In this document: positions 52,981 to 60,840 of the stretch, piece after piece | How the letters are laid out: each line of letters opens with the position of its first letter | Numbering within the stretch: the first letter of the stretch is position 1 | Assembly (NCBI GenBank): GCA_014656175.1 | Contig: BNBX01000002.1 | Location: 810,776-874,775 of the forward strand | Length of the DNA stretch: 64,000 bases | DNA from: Streptomyces werraensis | Lineage (GTDB): Bacteria; Actinomycetota; Actinomycetes; Streptomycetales; Streptomycetaceae | Direction: 5' to 3' | Translations under genes and position numbers: made by a program | The notes under the pieces: model-generated | What the model was told of the DNA's origin: nothing | Database searches by the model: none | What the model saw: the letters and a program-made list of their open reading frames with translations, nothing else

Positions 52981-55914
52981 TCACGCGTCGGCGAGCAGCG
53001 CCTCAAGGGCCTCGGCTGCGGCGGGGTGGCTGGCTGCCAGGGCCGTTCCCGGCGCACCGGCATCGCCGGCCGGCGCCCAGCCCCCGTCACACCCCAGCAG
53101 CTCCGCCACCGCGTCGCACGCTGCCGGGTGGGCGGCGAGCAGGGTCGCGCCCGCGTGCGGCACGGCGGACGACCCCTGCTGCTGCCAGCCGTCCTCGCAC
53201 CCCAGCAGCCCCGCCACCGCATCGCACGTCGCCGGGTGGGCCGCGAGCAGGGCGGCACCCCGGGGTGCCTGGGCGGCGGTGGCCGTGAGCCGGGACCGCG
53301 AAGCCGCGAACGGGTCCTCCTGCGGCTGCCGCCACGGCGGCACCCACGTGTCCAGCGCCTGCAGCCGGCCAGGGAAGACGCGGCCCGCCTCGCGTATCAG
53401 CAGCGGCGCCAGGTCCGCCGCGCCCTTGCGCAGGGTGGTGATCAGCAGCGGCAGCCACGGCAGCAGCACCGTGTCCGGCAGGCGGCCGAACGCGTTCGAC
53501 ACCGCCTCCACCACCACGTCCGCCAGCCCCGGCACCGGCTCCAGTGCGTGCACGAAGCCGTTGAGGTAGCGCGGATAGGAGGGCACCACGAGCGGGTTGT
53601 CCAGCAACGCGTCGCACCGGGCGCGCAGTTGTGCGCGCGACAGTGTGCCGAGCTGGACCTGCGCCGCCCACAGCAGGGCCGTCTTCGACGGGTCCTCCGG
53701 GTGTGACTGGGCCACCGCCAGCTCCAGCTGCGTACGGTCGCAGCCCAGGGACAACGCCAGGCTCTCCATGCTGAACAGGAACCCCAGCATCGCCGCGACC
53801 TGTCCCACCGTCGCGTCCTCGTCGCGGAACGCCGTTGGCAGCAGCGTGCAGTAGTGGGCGTACCCCGTCCTCACGAAGGACTCGATCCACGCCGGGAGTT
53901 CCGGCCGGCTCGTGCGGTAGTACGCCAGCAGCGTCCGCGCCCGGCGCAGCACCTCCGGCGCCCCGTCGACCGTGCGTTCCGCGGACAGCACCTTCAGCGC
54001 GTGCGTGCCCAGCTCGTCCGCCAGCCGCCCGCTGCGCAGGTACAGCAGGCTGTCCTCGACGGCTGCCAGCACGCCCGCCGTGGTCGCCCGCGGACCGTAC
54101 GCCTCGCGCCGCAGCCGCTGCTCCAGTACCTGCTCGATGCTGACGCCCTCGTAGCCGAGCTCGATGAGCGCACGCTGGTGGGTGCCGAGAGCCAGGTCCC
54201 AGGACTCCTGGATGGACCGCTCACCGAGCCGCCGCTCACCCATGATCGGGCGGGCCGCGGCCGCCGGCATCAGCCGCCGCAGCATCCACAGCACGTCCGA
54301 GCAGGCCTCCAGCTCCGGCCGGCCGGCCATGTCCAGCAACGCCCGCTGCACGCCGCGCTGCTGCAGCTTCAGCCCCAGCGGCTCCAGCCGGTCGTACACG
54401 TCCCGGGCGAGCGGCGGCAGCGCCTCGTAGCCCACCTGTCCGATCCGGTCGCCGCCCATCATGATCTCGACGAGCCGCCGCACGTCCCGGCGCCCGGGCA
54501 CCCGGTCCTTCTCGATGCAGGTGACCGCCGCGTCCTGGAAGTCGTACGGCGTCGGCTTGGCCCGGTCCCGCATCCCGGCGAGCAGGATCGACGTCTCGAA
54601 GACGGCGATGGCGTCCGCCGTGGAGGCCAGGTAGCCGTTGCGGCGGGCCGCCCGCACGATGTCCACGGACCAGCCGAGCAGCTCCGCCTCGTCCAGGCCG
54701 TCCAGCACGGGCGGCCGCTGCAGGAACCCGGACAGCCGGTCCGTCGCGGGAGCCGGGACCGCCGGCGCGGCGGCGTGCGACGCCCTCTTCGCGCGGGAGG
54801 TGCGCGCCCCCGCCTGGCCCTCCAGCCGGTACGGCCGCACCCGCGTCCGCTTCAGGCTCTTCTGCCACTGCGTCGCCGCGATCGACACCGAGCCGGGCGC
54901 CAGGCCGAACTGCGCCTCGATCGCCGCGTGACTCGACGGGATCAGCCCGTACTGCCAGGTGGTCGCCGTGCGAGGCGAGACGGTAAAGGAGTCCGAGCGC
55001 CCGTCCACGCCGAACTCCTCCACCCGGCTCGCCGCATGGAACGCCCCGCACACGTACAGGCAGTCCTCCGGGTCCGTGCCCGTCGCCGCCATGTGCTCGC
55101 GCATCCGCGTCCACATGTAGCGCTCGCGGTCCTCGTCCACCCGGACCCGGTCGCCGTCGCCCGGCGCGAGCCGCCGGAACAGGCTGCCGATGAGGAACAT
55201 GACCTGGCGGTAGGTGTCGTGGTCGCTCTCCCCGAGCGGGACCTCGACGTACTGGTGCCACCACTCCGACCAGTGCCGCACCTTCCCGTGGCGCAGCAGA
55301 TGCTCCTCCAGCTCGGCGAACCTGGGGCGCAGGTCGCCGATCCCGACGCCGACCGCCTCGCCGTGCAGCGCCGCCTCCTCGGATTTCGGCGCCTCCTCCG
55401 CCTCGGTCGAAGTCCCGTCCGTACGCGCGGCGTCGTCCCACTGGAAGACGTGGTCGGAGGAGCGGTCGACCAGCACCAGTTCCACGCCCGGCGTGTCCAG
55501 CGCGTAGGCGATCGCCTGGTACTCCGCGGACGCCTCCGTGATCGGCGCGACCACCGACAGCGGCGCCCATTCCTGCGGGAACCCGTCGATGTCACCGGCG
55601 AAGGCCTGCACCGCCACGGGCAGCCGGCAGTTGCGCAGTTCGGTCAGCAGCGGAGCCATGTCCTCGCACAGCTCCAGGTAGACCACCTTGGGCTGCTTCT
55701 CCCGCAGGCGGCGGGCCATGGCCAGCGCGGAGGCGGGGGAGTGGTGGCAGACCGGGAAGATCTCCAGCGGCTCCCGCACCGCCCGGTCGACGTCGTCGAC
55801 CATGCCCAGGAGGATGCCCTCCAGCGCGTCGGGACAGCCCGCGAACTCGGTCGCCGCCTCCTGCAGTTGCGTACGCAGCGCGGTGAACACACCGCTCGCC
55901 CGGGGCCCGCTCAC
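52981..55914 (-). CDS. DUF5682 (YehM-like) protein of the MoxR-VWA-SWIM system
   Basis: GTG 55914 overlaps the MoxR stop (GTGA), giving 977 aa. The N-terminal half resembles DUF5682: EIFPVCHHSPASALAMARRL, VYLELCEDMAPLL, APITEASAEYQAIAYAL, VFQWDDAA, LRHGKVRHWSEWWHQYVEV and CLYVCGAFHAASRVEEFG. These strands and conserved histidines suggest a TraB/EreA-like enzyme fold, but no activity is known. The C-terminal 90 aa consist of three degenerate repeats of the type LLAAHPATCDAVAGLLGCEDGW. It is the last gene of a five-gene operon. E. coli yehM is the likely counterpart. It has no signal peptide or membrane helix. Confidence 0.78.
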   Translation of the reverse strand: MSGPRASGVFTALRTQLQEAATEFAGCPDALEGILLGMVDDVDRAVREPLEIFPVCHHSPASALAMARRLREKQPKVVYLELCEDMAPLLTELRNCRLPVAVQAFAGDIDGFPQEWAPLSVVAPITEASAEYQAIAYALDTPGVELVLVDRSSDHVFQWDDAARTDGTSTEAEEAPKSEEAALHGEAVGVGIGDLRPRFAELEEHLLRHGKVRHWSEWWHQYVEVPLGESDHDTYRQVMFLIGSLFRRLAPGDGDRVRVDEDRERYMWTRMREHMAATGTDPEDCLYVCGAFHAASRVEEFGVDGRSDSFTVSPRTATTWQYGLIPSSHAAIEAQFGLAPGSVSIAATQWQKSLKRTRVRPYRLEGQAGARTSRAKRASHAAAPAVPAPATDRLSGFLQRPPVLDGLDEAELLGWSVDIVRAARRNGYLASTADAIAVFETSILLAGMRDRAKPTPYDFQDAAVTCIEKDRVPGRRDVRRLVEIMMGGDRIGQVGYEALPPLARDVYDRLEPLGLKLQQRGVQRALLDMAGRPELEACSDVLWMLRRLMPAAAARPIMGERRLGERSIQESWDLALGTHQRALIELGYEGVSIEQVLEQRLRREAYGPRATTAGVLAAVEDSLLYLRSGRLADELGTHALKVLSAERTVDGAPEVLRRARTLLAYYRTSRPELPAWIESFVRTGYAHYCTLLPTAFRDEDATVGQVAAMLGFLFSMESLALSLGCDRTQLELAVAQSHPEDPSKTALLWAAQVQLGTLSRAQLRARCDALLDNPLVVPSYPRYLNGFVHALEPVPGLADVVVEAVSNAFGRLPDTVLLPWLPLLITTLRKGAADLAPLLIREAGRVFPGRLQALDTWVPPWRQPQEDPFAASRSRLTATAAQAPRGAALLAAHPATCDAVAGLLGCEDGWQQQGSSAVPHAGATLLAAHPAACDAVAELLGCDGGWAPAGDAGAPGTALAASHPAAAEALEALLADA

Positions 55915-57035
55915 GACGCGGTGGCGATCGCGTCGCGGCCGCCCTCGAGGAACTCGGGCCACGCCCCGCCCTCCTCCTTGCTGCGCGGCTCGACGACCCC
56001 GTGCAGGTACTTGTTGAGTATGGCCAGGTCCTCCGGCTCCCGTCGGGTCAGTGAGCCGACGAGCGAGGACGCCAGGGTGCGGGCGGTCAGGGCGCGCTCA
56101 CCGAAGAAGTTGCTGTGCAGCACGGCGTCCTCCAGGACGCCGATCTGCTCGGCCGTCGACAGCGCGGACTCCAGCTTCTCGTCGTCGCTTGCGGCCGCCG
56201 CGGCGGAGGCGCGCAGATCGGCGAAGCTCTGCAGCAGCACGTCCAGCAGCGTGGGCGGCACGTCCAGGTCGATCGAGTGCCGGCGCAGCAGCTCCTCGGT
56301 GCGGAAGCGGACGATCTCCGCCTCGCTCTTCTTGTTCGTCACCACGGGGATGCGGACGAAGTTGAAGCGGCGCTTCAGCGCCGACGACAGGTCGTTGACG
56401 CCCCGGTCGCGGCTGTTGGCGGTGGCGATGACGGAGAAGCCCGGCTTGGCGAACACGATGTTGTCGTCGCCGCTCCCGCTCTCCAGCTCCGGAACGGAGA
56501 TGTACTTCTCCGACAGGATCGAGATCAGCGCGTCCTGCACATCGCTCGTGGAGCGGGTCAGCTCCTCGAAGCGGCCGATGGCGCCGGTCTCCATTGCGGT
56601 CATGATCGGCGAGGGGATCATCGACTCCCGCGACTGGCCCTTGGCGATCACCATCGACACGTTCCACGAGTACTTGATGTGGTCCTCGGTGGTGCCGGCC
56701 GTGCCCTGGACGACCAGAGTGGAGTTGCGGCAGATCGCCGCGGACAGCAGCTCGGCCAGCCAGCTCTTGCCCGTGCCCGGGTCGCCGATCAGCAGCAGGC
56801 CGCGGTCGGAGGCGAGGGTGACGATCGACCGCTCCACGAAGCTGCGGTCGCCGAACCACTTCTGCGAGATCTCACGGTCCAGCCCGTCGGCCCGCTCGGA
56901 GCCGAGAATGAACAGCCGCACCATCTTCGGTGACAGGCGCCACGAGAACGGCTTGGGGTTGTCGTCGATCGACTCCAGCCAGTCGAGCTCCTCGGCGTAC
57001 TTGATCTCGGCGGGGGCGCGCAGCAGTTCGGACAT
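55911..57035 (-). CDS. MoxR-type AAA+ ATPase
   Basis: The 374-aa protein has Walker A GDPGTGKS (residues 84-91), Walker B in DVQDALISILSEKYISVPE, sensor 1 VIATANSRDRGVNDLSSALKRRFN with the arginine finger, and a helical lid. This order fits MoxR ATPases, which act as hexameric chaperone-like rings with a VWA partner. The VWA gene lies 106 nt upstream in the same operon and DUF5682 follows by a GTGA overlap. E. coli yehL is the expected counterpart. A role in protein complex remodelling, perhaps stress or conflict related, is inferred from the family. Confidence 0.88.
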   Translation of the reverse strand: MSELLRAPAEIKYAEELDWLESIDDNPKPFSWRLSPKMVRLFILGSERADGLDREISQKWFGDRSFVERSIVTLASDRGLLLIGDPGTGKSWLAELLSAAICRNSTLVVQGTAGTTEDHIKYSWNVSMVIAKGQSRESMIPSPIMTAMETGAIGRFEELTRSTSDVQDALISILSEKYISVPELESGSGDDNIVFAKPGFSVIATANSRDRGVNDLSSALKRRFNFVRIPVVTNKKSEAEIVRFRTEELLRRHSIDLDVPPTLLDVLLQSFADLRASAAAAASDDEKLESALSTAEQIGVLEDAVLHSNFFGERALTARTLASSLVGSLTRREPEDLAILNKYLHGVVEPRSKEEGGAWPEFLEGGRDAIATAS

Positions 57036-57050
57036 GAGTGATGAGCCTTT

Positions 57051-57110
57051 CGGAAGTCGATATCGAGAAGTCGGAGAGTCGGTAAGTCGAGAAGGCGAGA
57101 AGGCGAGAAG
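57051..57110. repeat. Short purine-rich direct repeats between the VWA and MoxR genes
   Basis: The plus strand reads a run of related units such as GTCGAGAAG, GGCGAGAAG and AGTCGGAGAG, about six units of 8-10 nt, in a 106-nt gap on the transcribed (minus) strand before the MoxR start. The composition is unlike the coding flanks. It is probably a slipped-strand expansion; it may affect MoxR translation. Confidence 0.55.
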
Positions 57111-57141
57111 ACGGGACGTCAGAACGCCGGGACGCCGACGC

Positions 57142-58569
57142 TCACGTCAGGAACGTCTTGAGTTCGTGCACGAGCTTTTTGATGTGGCCGGATATCACCG
57201 GCGTGCCCAGGTCTTTGAACTTCTCCCGGAACCACGGGTTGACGCTGCCGCGACCGGAGCTGGTCACCGACCCGACCGGAATGAACTTCGCCCCGGAACG
57301 GTGGATGGCGGCCATGCTCTCGAACAGCTCGTCCGTGCGCCATTCGTAGAAGTCGGAGATCCACACCACGACGGTGTTGCGCGGCTCGGCGATCTTGGGC
57401 TGGGCGAGCGCCATGGCGACCGTGCCGTCCGTGCCGCCGCCGAGCTGGGTGCGCAGCAACGTCTCGAACGGGTCGTGCGCCCACGGCGTCAGGTCCAGCG
57501 CCTGCGTGTCGTACGCGATCAGGTGCACGTCCACCTTGGGCAGACCGGCGAAGATCGACGCCAGGATCGTGCAGTTGACCATCGAGTCGACCATGGACCC
57601 CGACTGGTCCACCACGACGATCAGCCGCTGCGGCGTCGTCTTGCGGCTGGTGTGCCGGTAGTAGAGCCGGTCGACGTAGAGCCGCTCCTCCTCCGGGTCC
57701 CAGTTGGTGAGGTTCTTCCAGATGGTGCGGTCCAGGTCGAGGTTACGGAAGACGCGCTTGGGCGGAACGGACCGGTCCAGCTCACCGACCGTGGCCTTCT
57801 CCACCTGCGTGCGCAGCACCTCGGTGACCTCGTCGACGTAGCGCCGGATCAGCGCCTTGGCGTTGGCGAGGGCGACCCCGGAGAGGTTGTTCTTGTCCCG
57901 CAGCAACTGCTCGATCAGCGACATGCTGGGCGTCAGCCGTGAGGCGAGCGCCGGATCGGCCAGCACCTCCCGCAGATGCATCCGCCGCACCAGACCGGCC
58001 TCGATGGAGCCCAGTTCGGGGCCGATCTCGGGAATCAGCCTGCTCAGGTCGGGCGCGGGCGTGCCGAAACCGGTGCCGGTCGGACCGACGCCTCCGCCGG
58101 CGCCCGCCCGGCCGCCGCGCAGCTCACCGGGGCGACAGCCCAGGGCACGCTCCAGCCAGCCGGCGTCGGACTGCCAGCGGGCGAGCTGCTCGGCGGTGAC
58201 CGTGCCGCTGCCGGTCGAGAAGACGTTGAGCAGCACCTTCGACGCCAGCGCCGCCCGCCGCACCTCGGCGGCCCGGTCACGCCCGCCGTCCGCGTCCGGC
58301 TCCGGCGTCATCAGCCCGTCGAACTCGCCGGCCAGCTCGGGATGCCGCTGCACCACCGAGTCGACGGACGTAGCCGGGTCCAGCAGCGCCACCGGCAGGC
58401 CGATGTCCTCGACCACGGCGACACTCGCCGACTCCAGCGACGCCTGCTCCTCCGGGTCGAACAGGCGGGCCAGCAGCCGCCAGTACAGGACCTGCCGCCG
58501 GTTCTCGTCGGAGTCCGGGACGGGCGCCCCGTCCTCGGCCCCTCCCTCGACGACGCTCGCCTCGCTCAT
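57142..58569 (-). CDS. VWA domain protein partner of the MoxR ATPase (YehP-like)
   Basis: The 475-aa protein begins with a helical region (RQVLYWRLLARLFDPEEQASL) and a glycine-rich linker near residue 155. The VWA domain occupies about residues 310-475, with MIDAS DQSGSM near 320, the threonine in GGGTDGTVAM and the final acidic DFYEW. The N-terminal half carries RRMHLREVLADPALASRL and LIRRYVDEVTEVLRTQ, as in YehP-like proteins. The ATG overlaps the DUF5691 stop (ATGA). VWA/MoxR pairs act as a metal-dependent adaptor and ATPase. No signal peptide. Confidence 0.88.
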   Translation of the reverse strand: MSEASVVEGGAEDGAPVPDSDENRRQVLYWRLLARLFDPEEQASLESASVAVVEDIGLPVALLDPATSVDSVVQRHPELAGEFDGLMTPEPDADGGRDRAAEVRRAALASKVLLNVFSTGSGTVTAEQLARWQSDAGWLERALGCRPGELRGGRAGAGGGVGPTGTGFGTPAPDLSRLIPEIGPELGSIEAGLVRRMHLREVLADPALASRLTPSMSLIEQLLRDKNNLSGVALANAKALIRRYVDEVTEVLRTQVEKATVGELDRSVPPKRVFRNLDLDRTIWKNLTNWDPEEERLYVDRLYYRHTSRKTTPQRLIVVVDQSGSMVDSMVNCTILASIFAGLPKVDVHLIAYDTQALDLTPWAHDPFETLLRTQLGGGTDGTVAMALAQPKIAEPRNTVVVWISDFYEWRTDELFESMAAIHRSGAKFIPVGSVTSSGRGSVNPWFREKFKDLGTPVISGHIKKLVHELKTFLT

Positions 58570-59957
58570 TTCCGCAGCAGCCTTCCCGCGCGCTCACGCA
58601 GCACATTGACGGCGTCGGTGGCGGCCTTCTCGGCCCGCACGCCCGCCTTGTCGGCCGTACCGCCCGCCCAGGCCCCGGCCTGCACTGCGACAGGCCTCTT
58701 CCGTACCGTCCGCTCGACGGCCAGCGGCTGGAGCCGGAACTCCCCGGCGTCCCAGCGCAGCAGACCGACACACGCGGCGGACGACGCGACGGCGTCAGCG
58801 GTCAGCGGTCCGGCGGCGGGCACCCGGCCGGCGTCGACGGCCAACCGCTCCCCGGCGATCCGGAAGGCGACCCCTTCAGCCTCGTCCTCCACGGCGTACC
58901 CTTCGAGCAGCACGGGCACGGCGATCCTCGCCGGATGCCGGTCCACCGGTGCCACGGGGGCGGCGGCAGCGGTCGGCAGCGCCACTCGCGCGGTGGTGAA
59001 GGGCTCCGCGGGCTCGCCCTGTGCGGCGTGGGCCTCGTCCCAGATCAGGTCCCCTTCCGCGGTGACCGGCATGGCGTCGAGCTCCATGGCGCGCCCCTCG
59101 CTGACGGCGGTCAGCAGCGACATGTGCGGCCGCAGGAGCTGCCACAGCCCCGCGCCGACGACCGTGTCCGGCTTGGGCGCGGACACACTGGCCCGCACCA
59201 GACGAGGCGTCCCGCCGTCCGCCGGCTCGAACACCGCGTGCACCTGTGCCTGCACCGCCGTCGCGTGCTCGTGCAGGTCGACACCGAGCGGCAGCAGACG
59301 GCCGGTGGCCTCTCCGACGGCGGTCGCCCGGTCCGCGCCGGGAAGCGTCAGCAGCATCGCCCGCGACCACAGGTCGGCCCACCGGCGCACCGGGACCCGC
59401 TCCAGCGTGGCGCCGGGGCAGGACGCGGCGAGCTCCGCGGCGAACCCGTCGAGCAGTGTGGCGAGCCGCCGCAGCCCCGGTTCGGGCAGCATCGCGGTCA
59501 CGACGGGGGCCGCGCCGCCGATCAGCTCGTGGTCGATGCCCTGCCAGCCGGCCCGCGCCAGGTCGCACAGCCAGCCACGCGCCGCCACCAGCAGGTTCAC
59601 CGGATGCTCGGCCCCCGCGGCCCCCACGGCCGGCTCCTCGGCGCGCGGTCGTCCGACCGCCTCCTCGATCCGCGCGACGAGCGCGTCGTGCACGGAACCG
59701 AGCAGCGCCGTGCGCGCGGCGGCCAGCGCCATGTAGTGGTCCTCGTCCGCGGCCCCCGCCGCGGTCTTCTCCGCCGCCTCGGCGACCCGCCCGGCCAGCG
59801 GGGACCCGGCGACGGCGTCCGCCAGCCCGGCCAGTCCGGCCGCCTGCCCCGGCTGCGGACGCAGCAGCCCGCCCACGAGCACCTCGTCGAATCCGTCCAC
59901 GGCGGCCAGCGCCTCGTCCAGCCCTTCGACGGCGTCGGTCAGCAGATCCGCTCGCAT
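58566..59957 (-). CDS. DUF5691 protein of the MoxR-VWA-SWIM system
   Basis: ATG 59957 overlaps the SWIM-gene stop by one base (GTG 59960 is an alternative), giving about 463 aa. The protein is largely alpha-helical, opening RADLLTDAVEGLDEALAAVDG. It contains segments such as LRRLATLLDGFAAELAASCPG near 165 and AGLWQLLRPHMSLLTAVSEGR near 270, and a C-terminal beta-rich part RHPARIAVPVLLEGYAVEDE. The name DUF5691 is assigned from operon position and the overall look; I do not recognise a catalytic motif. It sits between the SWIM and VWA genes, both coupled by overlaps, so it is surely a component of the same complex. Confidence 0.7.
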   Translation of the reverse strand: MRADLLTDAVEGLDEALAAVDGFDEVLVGGLLRPQPGQAAGLAGLADAVAGSPLAGRVAEAAEKTAAGAADEDHYMALAAARTALLGSVHDALVARIEEAVGRPRAEEPAVGAAGAEHPVNLLVAARGWLCDLARAGWQGIDHELIGGAAPVVTAMLPEPGLRRLATLLDGFAAELAASCPGATLERVPVRRWADLWSRAMLLTLPGADRATAVGEATGRLLPLGVDLHEHATAVQAQVHAVFEPADGGTPRLVRASVSAPKPDTVVGAGLWQLLRPHMSLLTAVSEGRAMELDAMPVTAEGDLIWDEAHAAQGEPAEPFTTARVALPTAAAAPVAPVDRHPARIAVPVLLEGYAVEDEAEGVAFRIAGERLAVDAGRVPAAGPLTADAVASSAACVGLLRWDAGEFRLQPLAVERTVRKRPVAVQAGAWAGGTADKAGVRAEKAATDAVNVLRERAGRLLRK

Positions 59958-60478
59958 CACGCCACCGCCCCGGTCGTCGGGAACCAGTGCATCTCCGGCA
60001 CGGGCGCGGTCGTGGGCGCGAACTCCAAGTAGGCCAGGTGGCGCAGGAACCGGCTGAACACCTGGGCCGCGGCCGACCTGTCGCCCTGGGCGGGACGCGT
60101 GGACGTCATGGCCGAGGTCAGGCCCTGCGCGTCCGCCTGTTCACCGGCCACGTCCACCTTCAGGTAGCGGGCGACGCGCTCCGCGCCGTACTGCAGCACG
60201 GCCTCCCCGATCAGCGCCCGTATGTGGTTGCAGAAGGCGCCGCGCGCCCCGCCGCACGGCCGGTTGTTGTTCGTGCTGCACGAGAACGCGTACGTCCCCG
60301 CCTCCACCGACGACACGTACACCCGGCCGATGTCGGAGCCGCTGGACACCACACCCTGCAACCGCCCGTCCGCCAGCTCCACGAACGGCACCTTGGCGAG
60401 CTTCCGCGGCCGCGCGGACGGCACCACCCGCACCGTGCTCGACCTCTCCCAATCCGACAACGCACCTCTCCCATGCAT
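59957..60478 (-). CDS. SWIM zinc-finger protein, first gene of the MoxR-VWA system
   Basis: ATG 60478 gives 173 aa; TTG 60457 with GGGAGAGG upstream is an alternative start. The SWIM finger is formed by FSCSTNNNRPCGG and FCNHIRALI (CxC-like cysteines then CxH), at about residues 66-90. SWIM fingers bind DNA or proteins. The protein is much shorter than E. coli YehQ, keeping little beyond the finger and a helical tail. It leads an operon continuing into DUF5691, VWA, MoxR and DUF5682. Confidence 0.8.
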   Translation of the reverse strand: MHGRGALSDWERSSTVRVVPSARPRKLAKVPFVELADGRLQGVVSSGSDIGRVYVSSVEAGTYAFSCSTNNNRPCGGARGAFCNHIRALIGEAVLQYGAERVARYLKVDVAGEQADAQGLTSAMTSTRPAQGDRSAAAQVFSRFLRHLAYLEFAPTTAPVPEMHWFPTTGAVA

Positions 60479-60840
60479 ACGAAAGGGGGATGTCCTCGCC
60501 GGACCGGCGGGACGCGAAAAAATCTATCGGCGGCCACTGACAACGGCTCGGAGTTGTGGACAACCCCGGATGCCCGGCCATCGGCGCCACCCGATGGTGT
60601 GATGCCGCGCCCTCACGGACACCGGACACGGGGCGCCGGACCAGGGCGCCTCACCTCTCTACTGGCGGGCCGTCACGCCTTCTTGACGCACGTTCTCACA
60701 GGTCGATACTTGTCCAGCGTGCGTTAAGTGACTGTTCGTGACGCCGTCAGCACAACGCGAGAAAGTGACGCATGTTCCCGACCGGGGCTTCGCTCCACGA
60801 GTGACGCGGGCAGGCTCGACGCGCGAGAGGGCGGTCAACG
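60479..60840. other. Divergent intergenic region upstream of the SWIM operon and the glycosidase gene
   Basis: No gene is supported in these 362 nt. A short poly-A/T patch (AAAAAA at about 60517) lies close to the SWIM operon start and the promoter for the plus-strand gene is at 60683-60711. The remaining sequence is ordinary high-GC DNA. Confidence 0.55.
60683..60711 (+). promoter_or_regulatory. Promoter of the phosphodiester glycosidase gene
   Basis: TTGACG (60683-60688) and ATACTT (60706-60711) are separated by 17 nt, 130 nt upstream of the ATG. The -35 matches the vegetative consensus closely; the -10 is fair. Confidence 0.5.
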
